Notes: a model not told the origin generated them from the letters alone. 64,000 nt of DNA from Enterococcus alishanensis (GCF_019218635.1 NZ_JAHUZB010000005.1:171287-235286), one strand, 5' to 3'; shown: positions 17,437-26,726, counted from the stretch's first letter. A program made the numbers and translations.

Positions 17437-18638
17437 CGATATTTTTTATAAAATAAAAAACCGAATATGCTAGCCACAACCATAAAAATACCCGAGTATA
17501 AAAACCATGCCGCGATCCCAATCTGTTCTGAAATCGGTCCGGCCAATATTAAACCAATAGGCATGGCAGCTGACAACACACTACCTAAAACTGAGAATAC
17601 TCGCCCCAATTTTTCAGGTGCTACCGTTTCTTGAATATAGGCTGTAAAGGGTATGTTGTACAAATTGCCAAAGCTCCCTAACAAAATACAGCAAATTATA
17701 AATAGCCAGTAACCTAATAAACTAGTAGGCACCAAACCACTTGCAAACGTAGCACTACCTAAAGCCAACATAGCAAATTGAGCTACCAATAATTTTTTCT
17801 GCCAATGTTTCTTCAAACCAATTAAAAATGCACTAACTAACATCCCTGCAGCATAAGCCAGTTCCACAAAACTTGCATACCAAGCGGACAATTGAAAATG
17901 AGAACTGGTCATTAAAGGAAATAGGGTCCCTAATGGTAAAAAGAACACCATTGAAATAAATGAGATGATTAAGACAATCAACATTGCTTTATCTGCCTTA
18001 AAAACTGCAAGACCTGCTTTTAATTCATTTAAATAATTAGGCTCTGATGTTAGTTCAGTTCGTGGTGGATTCGGCACTTGAACAATCCATAAAGCAAATG
18101 ATGCTACCAAAGCACCCAGCAAGTCAGTTAGAAGAATTAGCCACAACGGCATCGCGGCAAACATTGCTGCACCGATAACAGGACCTAACATAAAAGCACC
18201 GGATTGCAAAAATTGACTCCAACTATTGGCTTTCACCAATTCCTTTTCAGGCACTAATAATGGTACGATTGCTTGAATCGATGGGGTGTGAAAAACATTT
18301 GCTAATGCTCGTAAGAACATCGCAAAAATAACGATATAATAACCTGGATTTCCCAAAAGAAACCACAGTGACAAAACCAAAGCCACTCCACCCATGAATA
18401 AATCAGCCATAATAACAACATTTTTTCTAACTAATCGATCTAACCATACGCCAACAAAAGGACCCAGAAACATCTGAGGCAAATAAGCAAACAATCCTGC
18501 AATTGATAGCATTACTGCTGAATCTGATTCACTCGCTAGCCACCAAATCAATGAAAATTGGACGGCGGAGCTACCGATTAATGAAACTGTCTGTCCTGAT
18601 AAAATTGTTAAATATTTTTTCTTCCAAGAGCTTTCCAT
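17433..18638 (-). CDS. MFS transporter, 12 membrane helices
   Basis: This 401-residue permease belongs to the MFS group that includes macrolide and enterobactin exporters (MFS_3-like). About 12 hydrophobic segments are visible, with the loop motif GPFVGVWLDRLVRK between helices 2 and 3 at about residues 58-71. It probably exports a small molecule by proton antiport; the substrate is unknown. ATG follows AAGGAG at 6 bases. It is transcribed alone and convergent with the ABC exporter pair. Confidence 0.87.
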   Translation of the reverse strand: MESSWKKKYLTILSGQTVSLIGSSAVQFSLIWWLASESDSAVMLSIAGLFAYLPQMFLGPFVGVWLDRLVRKNVVIMADLFMGGVALVLSLWFLLGNPGYYIVIFAMFLRALANVFHTPSIQAIVPLLVPEKELVKANSWSQFLQSGAFMLGPVIGAAMFAAMPLWLILLTDLLGALVASFALWIVQVPNPPRTELTSEPNYLNELKAGLAVFKADKAMLIVLIISFISMVFFLPLGTLFPLMTSSHFQLSAWYASFVELAYAAGMLVSAFLIGLKKHWQKKLLVAQFAMLALGSATFASGLVPTSLLGYWLFIICCILLGSFGNLYNIPFTAYIQETVAPEKLGRVFSVLGSVLSAAMPIGLILAGPISEQIGIAAWFLYSGIFMVVASIFGFLFYKKYR

Positions 18639-18730
18639 GCCATACTCCTTGTCAAAATTTATTTTTTAGTAAGTTTGACAAGATCTTTTTTCAAACGCAT
18701 CGATGCACACATCATTATTCCCTCCTTTTA

Positions 18731-19879
18731 CTAACTAATTAAGCCTAACTTTTCTTTCCAATTCAAAATCCGTAAAACTGATTGATTTAACGCGTCTTCA
18801 CTGTATTGACCATTTTGAATTGCCTGAATAACATAAGGAATCTGTGTCTGATAACTAGATGATAAGATTAAATCATTACCTGCTTGCAAGGCTTTCAATC
18901 CAGCTTCTTCTTGCGAAATAAATTCTGCCAGACCAGCCATATCCATATCATCTGTCATAATCACACCTTTAAAATTCAACTGATCACGCAAAATTTCATG
19001 AACTGCCGGCGAAATCGATGCCGGTTGACTGCTATCTATCCCATTCACAATATTATGGGAAACTAAAATACTATCTGCTCCTGCTTGAATGCCAGCAATA
19101 AAAGGCTGAAAATCTGTAGTCTGCAACTCTTCTAGACTTCGTTCGTCTGTTACAATTTCAGTGTGAGAGTCACGATTGTTACCATAACCAGGAAAATGTT
19201 TTAAAGTCGAGCCGATTTTTTCCTTAGACATTTCACCAACACTTTTTGCCACATATTCGCTGGTCCCGGCAGCATCTAAACCAATCGTCCGATCATAAAT
19301 AAATGATTCTGGATCAGTAGAGACATCCGCATCAGGTGACATCCCCAGTTGAATGCCTAACTCATTAAAAATCGCAGCTTTTCGATCAATGTCACGAACA
19401 ATCCCATCAAATCCGTCTTTTTGATACAATTCTTGTGGGTTTTCAAAAGGTGGCGAAACAATTTTATTCCGACTCAAACGGCTGACCGTTCCACCTTCTT
19501 CATCAGAAGCAATAAATAATGGCGTTGGACTATTTTCTTGAAATTCAGCAATTTTTTGTTTCAAGTCGGCTTGCCCAAGACCAGCCATATCTCGATCAAA
19601 TAGCAAATATCCACCTAAATGATAATTCTGAAGATCTTCAATCGCACCTTCTTCAGGAACCCGTGCGAGAAATAACTGGCCCACTTTTTCTTCCAAAGTC
19701 ATTTGTTGCAACAACTTTTCCACCTGACTTTCTTCTTGTGAACTTTCAACGGTAGTCGTACTGCTACTGATTTGATTTTTTTCAGTCGTTGTCGTTGTCT
19801 TATTTTGCTGTCTACAAGCAGCTAATAAAAACAAACCAAATATTCCGATTACTAACCATAAGCATTTCTTTTTAACCAA
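18731..19879 (-). CDS. GH3 beta-N-acetylhexosaminidase lipoprotein (NagZ-like)
   Basis: This is a 382-residue lipoprotein with a hydrophobic signal and lipobox LLAAC within the first 25 residues, then a T/S/E linker and a GH3 domain. The NagZ-type His-Asp catalytic dyad is in KHFPGYGNNRDSH, and the nucleophile aspartate in IMTDDMDMAG. It probably removes N-acetylglucosamine from cell-wall fragments outside the membrane. The TTG at 19879, after AGGTGAG, is preferred; a GTG three codons earlier has no ribosome site. It is the last gene of a four-gene wall-related group on this strand. Confidence 0.9.
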   Translation of the reverse strand: MVKKKCLWLVIGIFGLFLLAACRQQNKTTTTTEKNQISSSTTTVESSQEESQVEKLLQQMTLEEKVGQLFLARVPEEGAIEDLQNYHLGGYLLFDRDMAGLGQADLKQKIAEFQENSPTPLFIASDEEGGTVSRLSRNKIVSPPFENPQELYQKDGFDGIVRDIDRKAAIFNELGIQLGMSPDADVSTDPESFIYDRTIGLDAAGTSEYVAKSVGEMSKEKIGSTLKHFPGYGNNRDSHTEIVTDERSLEELQTTDFQPFIAGIQAGADSILVSHNIVNGIDSSQPASISPAVHEILRDQLNFKGVIMTDDMDMAGLAEFISQEEAGLKALQAGNDLILSSSYQTQIPYVIQAIQNGQYSEDALNQSVLRILNWKEKLGLIS

Positions 19880-19902
19880 TCTTCTCACCTAATCTGATCA
19901 TT

Positions 19903-21324
19903 TTAAGAACCTTCATCAACTGTCTCAAAATTTTCTATTCCTCCAAGATTGTCTATCTGCAGTTGACCATCTTCGGTATTATACTTCAAGGTTGCTTGTT
20001 TGTAACGAAAAACCTGCTTGATTTCGTCTAGATTACGATCATTAAAAACCGTATCATAGTGAATTAAGTATTGAACAGTATATTGGTTTTCTAAAGTCAT
20101 CGTCACACTTTCTACTTCCGGTTGTGCCTTCACTCTGTTTCGTCCATTATCATCTCGAATTTCATTAATAAATTTTTCAAAGTCTTGTTCATCAGAATTT
20201 TCTCTAGCATTTACAAAATATTTCCCAAAATCATTTTTTTGAGGGGTCTCAAAAGTAACATATTCACTAGTATAGTCAGATAAGTCATCATATAGCTCAG
20301 TTAAAAAATTTTGCACATCATTGCTGGTTTGAACTTCAGAAAAATCCAGCGTGATCATCGACTGGAGATCATTAGCCTCGTAATCTTCAGCTAAATATTC
20401 ATCATCATCAATTCTCCGTGAACTCGTTTTCAGCTCTTCATCATCCAATTGATAACGTAATTCAAGAGTCAATCCTTGATGCCAGACATAATCATTAATT
20501 TCGGCAAAGCCTTCATCAATAGTCGCTACAGCTTCATCATCCAAATAAACTTGAGCACCATCGATATTTGATGTAACTTTAAAAGAAATTCGATGTAAAT
20601 CTAAGTGTACGTTACTATTTTTTTCAAAATCATTATTTTTATAACGAACCAAATCCAAATTCGCTTGATTTTCTTGACCCTCCAAACGACCGCTTAATTC
20701 ATATCGACCAGGTGTCAGCGGACCTAAAGTTAGTAGGTAGTCATCACCTTTGGAAGTTCCCTGTTTTTTGCCATCAAGAAAAATTTCCGTGCCTGCTTGA
20801 TCGGTCGAGATTTTTAAATAAACCGGTAGCAATTCTAACTGATATTTTTTAAATAATCCAAAGTATCTCCCAGTTTGCTTTATGTTAAAATCTTGCAGTT
20901 CCACCTGATTGGTGCGTAATGATTCAATAAAATCAGTGAAATTTTTCTCATGGCTTGAAAGCTGATAATAATCAACCAATCTGTCTAATTTTTTACTAGA
21001 AATCTGATAATCTTCTTCGCCAGAAATAACCATCTTAGTCAATTTTTCACTATCTCCGGCTTCAAACGCATCAGCGATTCGATTCATTTGACGATGATAG
21101 TTATAATAATAATTTCCAAAAAAGAGGCCGCCGATTAGCATAGCAGCAATTACACTGAATAAAGCGATAAAAATTTTTGAATGTTGATTGATGGATTTTT
21201 TTTGCTTCGAAGCTGAAGGTATAATTTGAGTATCAAGATTTATGTTTTCTAAAGAATGGCCACAATTCTCACAAAAGTGGGCATCTTCAGTATTTTTATA
21301 TTTGCAGTTCGGACAAATTTTCAT
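19903..21324 (-). CDS. TcaA-like membrane protein with zinc ribbon
   Basis: This 473-residue protein starts with a zinc ribbon (CPNCKYKN…CENCGHS), then a basic linker, one membrane helix at about residues 50-72, and a large extracellular part. That part has repeated PEGA-like beta domains (for example IFLDGKKQG and VYLDDEAVA) and an acidic C-terminal domain. The order is that of staphylococcal TcaA, which affects glycopeptide susceptibility and wall glycopolymer display. The ATG at 21324 is 8 bases after AGGAG; the frame opens further upstream without a good site. A terminator lies between it and the upstream gene, so it may be partly uncoupled. Confidence 0.82.
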   Translation of the reverse strand: MKICPNCKYKNTEDAHFCENCGHSLENINLDTQIIPSASKQKKSINQHSKIFIALFSVIAAMLIGGLFFGNYYYNYHRQMNRIADAFEAGDSEKLTKMVISGEEDYQISSKKLDRLVDYYQLSSHEKNFTDFIESLRTNQVELQDFNIKQTGRYFGLFKKYQLELLPVYLKISTDQAGTEIFLDGKKQGTSKGDDYLLTLGPLTPGRYELSGRLEGQENQANLDLVRYKNNDFEKNSNVHLDLHRISFKVTSNIDGAQVYLDDEAVATIDEGFAEINDYVWHQGLTLELRYQLDDEELKTSSRRIDDDEYLAEDYEANDLQSMITLDFSEVQTSNDVQNFLTELYDDLSDYTSEYVTFETPQKNDFGKYFVNARENSDEQDFEKFINEIRDDNGRNRVKAQPEVESVTMTLENQYTVQYLIHYDTVFNDRNLDEIKQVFRYKQATLKYNTEDGQLQIDNLGGIENFETVDEGS

Positions 21325-21336
21325 GATCATCTCTCC

Positions 21337-21374
21337 TAAAAAAAACATCGCAACTTTATTAGTAACGATGTTTT
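21337..21374 (-). terminator. Terminator/attenuator between serine hydrolase and TcaA-like gene
   Basis: AAAACATCG and CGATGTTTT form a hairpin with a run of eight Ts that leads straight into the ribosome site of the next gene. Confidence 0.75.
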
Positions 21375-21388
21375 GAGTTATTTTAGAT

Positions 21389-22330
21389 TTACGCTTGATA
21401 ACAAGCTAAAGCAAAGTCGCCAATGGCACTTCGCAAGCCTTCAGAATTAATCACACTATTGGTTAACACAACTAGCGCAAAGGGGGCTTTTTCACTAAAA
21501 ACCAAAGCAATATCATTTTCTACTCCTGCCAGCTCACCAGTTTTATTCGCGACTACTGTTCCTGTTGGTAATTTGCTAGGAATTTTGGTTTGAATCCCTT
21601 GTCCTTTTAAAATAGTTAGCATCTGACTAGATGGATAAGTGGTTTGATTGGTATAAATCTTTTTCAAAAATGCCAGACAATCATTTAAGGAGGTATAATT
21701 TTCTTTCCCTGCACCTTGGGCAGTATAATCTAACATTTTTCGCTCTATCCGAGTATTGGTATAACCTTGTGTTTGAAAATAAAAATTTAATTGTTCCATT
21801 CCAAAATAATCAATCAATACATTGGCTGCTTCATTGCTGCTTTGTTGAATCATTGGATATATCCAGGAATCTAAAGTAGCTCCTTGAATCATTGTCTCAG
21901 TTGTTAAACTACCATTTGAAATTTGACTGTAAGCATAATCCATCACAAATACTTTGATAATACTAGCTGCTATCATCGGCTGAGTATTGTCATTTGAAAT
22001 TGTTTTTCCAGAATCAAAATAGTAGGCACCATACGCAACTTGACTGGCATTTGCTTCCAATTGACTAGCATCTAATTGAACTGATTGTATTTCTTCAGTC
22101 GTTGCAGTTGTCTTTTCGTCACTACTATTGACAGTCGATTCTATTGTATTTAAAGTGGACTCGGTACTACTTTCTTTGATTATTTCACTTGTTTCTGATG
22201 TTTTATTTTCTTGAAAGATTCGCGTCGTGGCATAGTACGATCCGCCAGCTAATAAACAAAGACCTAAAGCAATGCCTAGATATATCGGATATTGCTTTTT
22301 ATTTTTTTTCCGCAATTCTCTTCGACCCAA
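21389..22330 (-). CDS. Membrane-anchored class A beta-lactamase-fold serine hydrolase
   Basis: This 313-residue protein has a basic N-terminus, one membrane helix (about 15-37), an S/T/E linker to about residue 85 and a class A beta-lactamase-like domain. The motifs are S123-I-I-K126, S164-S-N166 in place of SDN, and K263-T-G265. The omega-loop region carries RIERKMLD rather than the canonical EPELN. It may act on wall peptides or protect against beta-lactams; neither is shown. The start is TTG, 8 bases after AAAGGATG; the nearby ATG is in another frame. It lies 17 bases after the zinc-ribbon gene. Confidence 0.85.
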   Translation of the reverse strand: MGRRELRKKNKKQYPIYLGIALGLCLLAGGSYYATTRIFQENKTSETSEIIKESSTESTLNTIESTVNSSDEKTTATTEEIQSVQLDASQLEANASQVAYGAYYFDSGKTISNDNTQPMIAASIIKVFVMDYAYSQISNGSLTTETMIQGATLDSWIYPMIQQSSNEAANVLIDYFGMEQLNFYFQTQGYTNTRIERKMLDYTAQGAGKENYTSLNDCLAFLKKIYTNQTTYPSSQMLTILKGQGIQTKIPSKLPTGTVVANKTGELAGVENDIALVFSEKAPFALVVLTNSVINSEGLRSAIGDFALACYQA

Positions 22331-22346
22331 ATTGATACATCCTTTC

Positions 22347-23288
22347 CTAGTAAGTCAACCAAACTTCGTTGACGCCGCTACCTTTGTGGGAGCCATCAGT
22401 TAATGCCAAACGAGATGAATAAGAAAGATAGCCATAATATACTTGCTTACTGCCACCTTCCCAAGTCACAGTGATTTTCACATCTGGATGTATCGTTTTA
22501 GTTTCCGGCATCGAACTTGGATACTGCTCATTTGTTTCATAGCTTAAAATATCTCCACTTGCACCAGTAATTGTTGCTGTTCCAAAATATTGTGAACCTC
22601 CAGCATTCGTCTGTGTGACTGCACCATTGGCACTAATTTTTAATGTTTGATGTTTTTGACTAGATTGATTGTAGTAAAAACTATAAGTATTAGCCCATTT
22701 ACCATAGCTACCAGTAAAAGCACTCCCACTTGGTAAAGATTCAGAACGACTGTCTCCTTGATTATTATCGGTTTCTTTTTCTTCACGTTCATCCTCTTTT
22801 TCTTCTTCGATTCCCTCATCGTTTTCTTTAGTCAACCGATCGACTTCATCTTTAATCGGAGAATAAATGGTTTTCCCTAAATCGCTGGCAGAGATGGTTG
22901 CTAATTTACGATTTGATTCTTTGAAATCCCCGTTAATTGTTAAAGCTTTGGCTTCAGCAATCACATCATCATACTTAGTTGGATCATCAGAAGAAGTCGT
23001 GGTGGTCGTCTTAATTACCGAATCTGGCTGATTATTTCCCACAACAGCAAAAGCTACTCCTCCAACAACAGCGACAACTGCCAAAGCAGCTATAATGATA
23101 GGCCATTTAGGTTTTGGTGCTTTCGGCTGTTTATTTATGACGAAATTTTCTCGTGCTTGTGTTTTTGAATGGTTCATTTGTGATCGGCTCCCCAGTTCAG
23201 TTCGCTCAACTGAAAGCTTACTACCGCAATGTTCACAAAATAATGCAGTTTCTTCATTTTCATAATGACAATTTGGACAAATTTTCAT
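22347..23288 (-). CDS. Zinc-ribbon membrane protein with exported C-terminal domain
   Basis: This 313-residue protein has an N-terminal zinc ribbon (CPNCHYEN…CEHCGSK), a basic linker, one membrane helix at about residues 65-85, and a T/S and then E/K-rich linker. A C-terminal beta-rich domain (about 190-313), rich in Y, G and S, follows; it resembles DUF6287-type domains, but I am unsure of the name. It shares its zinc-ribbon start with the TcaA-like protein two genes downstream. ATG at 23288 follows GGAGAAGGGG. It is first in the wall-related group. Confidence 0.78.
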   Translation of the reverse strand: MKICPNCHYENEETALFCEHCGSKLSVERTELGSRSQMNHSKTQARENFVINKQPKAPKPKWPIIIAALAVVAVVGGVAFAVVGNNQPDSVIKTTTTTSSDDPTKYDDVIAEAKALTINGDFKESNRKLATISASDLGKTIYSPIKDEVDRLTKENDEGIEEEKEDEREEKETDNNQGDSRSESLPSGSAFTGSYGKWANTYSFYYNQSSQKHQTLKISANGAVTQTNAGGSQYFGTATITGASGDILSYETNEQYPSSMPETKTIHPDVKITVTWEGGSKQVYYGYLSYSSRLALTDGSHKGSGVNEVWLTY

Positions 23289-23382
23289 CAATACCCCTTC
23301 TCCCTTTAAAAAATCCCAACAAACAAAATTATTACTTATATTATAACTTAGATTATCTTAAGAAAAAAGTTGGAATATAAGC

Positions 23383-23410
23383 AAAACACCGACTCTTCAG
23401 TCGGTGTTCA
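23383..23410 (-). terminator. Terminator of the MutS2-like gene
   Basis: AACACCGACT and AGTCGGTGTT form a perfect stem followed by T-rich sequence on the minus strand. Confidence 0.85.
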
Positions 23411-23417
23411 ATTTATA

Positions 23418-25307
23418 TCATCTTCTTAAACGCATCTCTTTATCCAATTCCTTATGAGCTTTTTTCGATCCACGGGCCAAATCTTTTTCTCTTTTTCGTT
23501 CATGAAAGTCCACGAATAAGCTGCTTAAATCATAATCTGCTGGATACAATTCTTGCGCGGTCATTTTTAATTTCAATCTTTTTCGTAAAATAGGAATCAT
23601 TTCTTTTTCCAAATAAACTGTCACTTCGGCTTTGCCTTCATCTTGATAAACCAAGCCGACTTGATTGGTTTCAGTTAAAATAACTTGATCTCCTTGATTA
23701 AAACGTTCTTCTGATCGTTTTTCTATTTGAGAAGTTTCTTTGACTGAATGAAAAATTTTCTTCTCAGTTAGATAGTTTTTATCAGAAATATAATTTGCGG
23801 CTTGCTGGATTAATGCTGGCGCCATATGCATTTTTTTGGCAATCCATAACGCTTGGCTGTCACCAGTCTTACCGACTTGCAAACGGTATTTAGGAGTCAA
23901 GTTCTCACGATCGAAAGCCATTGCGGCTGGTACAAAATCTTCGTGGGTTTCAGCGAATCGCTTAATTTCACCGTAATGAGTCGTGGCAACGATTAACACG
24001 CCTGATTGATACAAAGTTTCCATAATGGCAATGGCTAAAGCTGCCCCTTCGTTTGGTTCTGTTCCACTCCCAATTTCGTCCAGTAAAACCAAGCTATGGC
24101 GTTTTGCTTGGCGTAAAATTTCAGCAATATTTTTCATATGACCAGAAAAAGTACTCAAGGCATTTTCTAAATTTTGTTGATCACCAATATCGACAAATAA
24201 ATCATTTAAGACAGCTATTTCTGAACCTTCTGCTGCCGGTATTTGTAAACCAAACATTGCCATCAAGCTAAATAAACCGACTGTTTTAAGTACCACCGTT
24301 TTGCCTCCAGCATTTGCACCAGTAATTACTAATCCACGATAATTTTCACCCAATTCAAAATCTAATGGTACTGCTTCTTGGCTCAAAAATGGATGTTTTC
24401 CCGCAATAATTTTAATCACTTCATTTTTATTAACTTTTGGCGTTATCCCATTCATTTCTCGACTATATTTCCCTCTAGCAAAAATTAAATCAAAGCCACT
24501 AATACTTTCAATCGTAAAATCGATCAAATCTTGATTTTCAGCTAGTGCACCAGTCAATTCAGCTAAAATTTGATATTCTTCAGCCACTTCATCAGCTATT
24601 AAGAAACTCAATTTTTCATTTAATTTACTAACTGTACTAGGTTCAACAAAGACCGTTTGACCTTTTCCTGATTCTTCAATCACTGTACCGTCGACTTTAT
24701 TTTTATAGCTGGCTTTAATCGGAATGGTAAAGTGTTCACCTTTTTTGACGATGATACTGTCTTGAATCCAATTTTTATTATTTGGATGACGTAAATACTT
24801 GTTTAATTTTTCTTGAATTTCTGATTCCGTCTCACTTTTTTGTCGCCGGGTTTTACGCAGGAAGCGGCTGGCTTCAGAGCTTACTTTATGATGTTGGATT
24901 TTTTGATAGATTGTTTCAGTCATACTACTAAAATCAGGTAAATTCTGACTATAACTAGCTAAAGTTGGTGCTTGATAGCGATTTTTATCAAAAAATTTCA
25001 CCATCAGCTGACTACTCCGTAAAAAATCAGCTACTTCAGTTAATTCAGCTGGATTTAAAATCAAGCCTTTTTTTATTTGTTGATTCAATTGATTGATTCT
25101 GACTAACCCCATAAAAGGCACGTGTTGACCAGAATCAATCATCAATCGGGCTTCTTGTGTTTCCTTTTGCCAGACTGTGACAGTTGCAAGATTGCTTTGC
25201 GGTGCTAAGTGGGCAATTTTTTCTTTGGTTAAATCACCAATCGCCCTTTTTTGAACTTCGGTTTGAATTTTATCAAATTGTAATTGTTTAAAAGTTTCTG
25301 TATTCAT
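23418..25307 (-). CDS. MutS2-like ATPase lacking the Smr domain
   Basis: This 629-residue protein matches MutS2 over the lever/clamp helices and the ABC-type ATPase, with Walker A TGANAGGKT, VLLDEIGSGTEP and ATTHYGEIK. After the ATPase it has a coiled region and a KOW-like strand block, and it ends in a basic helix. Full MutS2 is about 780 residues and ends in a Smr nuclease domain; here none follows. It is therefore a Smr-less paralogue, not the standard MutS2. MutS2 proteins act in recombination control or rescue of collided ribosomes, but this form is uncharacterised to my knowledge. ATG follows AAGGAG, and a structured leader RNA precedes it. Confidence 0.88.
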   Translation of the reverse strand: MNTETFKQLQFDKIQTEVQKRAIGDLTKEKIAHLAPQSNLATVTVWQKETQEARLMIDSGQHVPFMGLVRINQLNQQIKKGLILNPAELTEVADFLRSSQLMVKFFDKNRYQAPTLASYSQNLPDFSSMTETIYQKIQHHKVSSEASRFLRKTRRQKSETESEIQEKLNKYLRHPNNKNWIQDSIIVKKGEHFTIPIKASYKNKVDGTVIEESGKGQTVFVEPSTVSKLNEKLSFLIADEVAEEYQILAELTGALAENQDLIDFTIESISGFDLIFARGKYSREMNGITPKVNKNEVIKIIAGKHPFLSQEAVPLDFELGENYRGLVITGANAGGKTVVLKTVGLFSLMAMFGLQIPAAEGSEIAVLNDLFVDIGDQQNLENALSTFSGHMKNIAEILRQAKRHSLVLLDEIGSGTEPNEGAALAIAIMETLYQSGVLIVATTHYGEIKRFAETHEDFVPAAMAFDRENLTPKYRLQVGKTGDSQALWIAKKMHMAPALIQQAANYISDKNYLTEKKIFHSVKETSQIEKRSEERFNQGDQVILTETNQVGLVYQDEGKAEVTVYLEKEMIPILRKRLKLKMTAQELYPADYDLSSLFVDFHERKREKDLARGSKKAHKELDKEMRLRR

Positions 25308-25368
25308 TTCTTCTCCTTTTTGAAAAGGACACCTGACGGTAAAAATAAATTAGACCAAAAATCGACAC

Positions 25369-25399
25369 AAAAAAGACGACAGTCATACTATCGTCTTTT
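25369..25399 (-). terminator. Terminator after the leader RNA, upstream of the MutS2-like gene
   Basis: AAAGACGA(T)AG and CT(G)TCGTCTTT form a stem followed by six Ts, 62 bases before the ATG. It either ends a separate small RNA or attenuates the gene. Confidence 0.85.
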
Positions 25400-25549
25400 A
25401 GCATCGTAAACTATTTCGACAGGTATCACTAATAAGCATGCTAAATAAACTGCGACAGCTCGCATTTTTTCTAGCTATTCGACTTACGAATTAGTTACCT
25501 GTTACACTCACAAATATTCCCCATTCTGGACTGGTTTAATTTATTTTTC
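25400..25549 (-). ncRNA. Structured leader RNA or small RNA, family unknown
   Basis: Between a consensus promoter and a terminator lies about 150 bases of untranslated RNA on the minus strand. ACAGGTA and TACCTGT close a domain of about 85 bases. Inside are the hairpins ATTCG/CGAAT and TGCGA/TCGCA and further pairing of GCTA/TAGC and CTAAT/ATTAG, which suggests a multi-branched junction. The T-box sequence and 6S-type end pairing are absent, and I could not assign a known riboswitch class. It could be a cis-acting sensor for the downstream gene or a free small RNA. Confidence 0.6.
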
Positions 25550-25555
25550 AATTTG

Positions 25556-25584
25556 ACTATACCAATTTACATGTCCGATGTCAA
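25556..25584 (-). promoter_or_regulatory. Strong sigma-A promoter of the leader RNA
   Basis: TTGACA and TATAGT are separated by exactly 17 bases on the minus strand; transcription should start near 25549. Confidence 0.88.
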
Positions 25585-25703
25585 TTTCTCTTTTACAAGA
25601 TTCATTATTCATCTACATTTTAAAAATTGAAGTCAATTGCTACTTTTGCACAATCATACCCCTGTTATTTTGTCTTTTTATCGCTAAAAACAACTTTTTT
25701 TTG

Positions 25704-25712
25704 TGCTATAAT
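25704..25712 (+). promoter_or_regulatory. Extended -10 of rarD
   Basis: TGCTATAAT is an extended -10 box about 32 bases before the rarD start. The -35 region is poor. Confidence 0.65.
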
Positions 25713-25744
25713 AAGCCATTCACGAAAAAATGAGGGAAGTATTT

Positions 25745-26644
25745 ATGGAGAGAAATGAAGAAAAAAAGGGGATTACACTAGGAATTTTTGCCTATGTCTT
25801 GTGGGGTATTATTCCACTTTACTGGAAGCTTTTAGGAGAAGTACCAGCAGTCAGTTTATTATTTAATCGAGTCGTGTGGTCTTTTGTCACGATGGTTTTA
25901 TTTTTATTAGTCGTTAAATCACAGCGAAAAGTTTTTTTTAAAGATGTTGCTATGCTGAAAAAAGAAAAGAAAAAAATTCTCGCAATTATTTTAGCAGCAA
26001 TTTTTATCACTGTAAATTGGGGGACTTTTATCTATAGTGTTCAAATCGGTGATGTGACAGCAGCCAGTTTGGGTTATTATATTAATCCATTAGCAAATGT
26101 TTTACTGGGTACGCTCGTCTTAAAGGAAAAGCTTTCCCGTACAGCCAAAATCGCTTGTGTCTTTGGTTTAATCGGTGTCATTTTACTGACCATTCAAACG
26201 GGACATTTACCGGTCACTTCACTAGTGATGGCCGCTTCATTTAGTATCTATGGACTCATCAAAAAAGGCTTAGCTCTCGGTTCGGCGACGAGCTTAACCT
26301 TGGAAACCTTAGTGATTTTTCCTTTCGCCTTAGCCTATCTTTTATTTTTCGCTCCTGATGGCTTTTTACAATATGACTGGAGCACCAATCTTTTATTATT
26401 CGGCGCAGGTACAATTACTTCGATTCCATTGTTATTATTTGCTGAAGCTGCTAAGCGGATTTCATTTATTATCTTAGGCTTTATTCAATATATCAATCCA
26501 ACAATCATGTTAATCATGGCAATTTTTCTTTTTCATGAGACATACACATTACAGCAATTTATCGCCTTTTCATTTATTTGGCTAGGGATTCTTATTTTTG
26601 TATATGGCAGCGTTAAAACTGGCCTAAAATACCGAAAGACGTAA
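25745..26644 (+). CDS. rarD: RarD-like EamA-family transporter
   Basis: This is a membrane protein of 299 residues with ten predicted helices arranged as two EamA repeats. Typical features are the N-terminal GIFAYVLWGIIPLYWKLL segment and IGDVTAASLGYYINP between helices 3 and 4. RarD proteins belong to the drug/metabolite transporter superfamily; their substrate is not established. The start taken is the ATG at 25745 because GAGGGAAG lies 5-8 bases upstream; an ATG five codons earlier lacks a site. It is monocistronic. Confidence 0.9.
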   Translation: MERNEEKKGITLGIFAYVLWGIIPLYWKLLGEVPAVSLLFNRVVWSFVTMVLFLLVVKSQRKVFFKDVAMLKKEKKKILAIILAAIFITVNWGTFIYSVQIGDVTAASLGYYINPLANVLLGTLVLKEKLSRTAKIACVFGLIGVILLTIQTGHLPVTSLVMAASFSIYGLIKKGLALGSATSLTLETLVIFPFALAYLLFFAPDGFLQYDWSTNLLLFGAGTITSIPLLLFAEAAKRISFIILGFIQYINPTIMLIMAIFLFHETYTLQQFIAFSFIWLGILIFVYGSVKTGLKYRKT

Positions 26645-26726
26645 CTGGATGGAGCATCCTTAAAAGATTAGATTTTTAATCTGATCTTTTAAGGATTTCC
26701 TCATCACAGTTACGCCTTTTTTATTC
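26637..26726. terminator. Bidirectional terminator between rarD and the FtsX-type gene
   Basis: An inner stem (ATCCTTAAAAGAT/ATCTTTTAAGGAT) lies inside an outer one (GTAACTG/CAGTTAC) followed by a T run on the plus strand. The outer arm overlaps the rarD stop. Confidence 0.75.

Noticed and set aside
25400..25549. Leader RNA as T-box or 6S RNA
   Set aside because: The T-box TGG-ACC antiterminator sequence is absent and the two ends of the RNA do not pair as in 6S.
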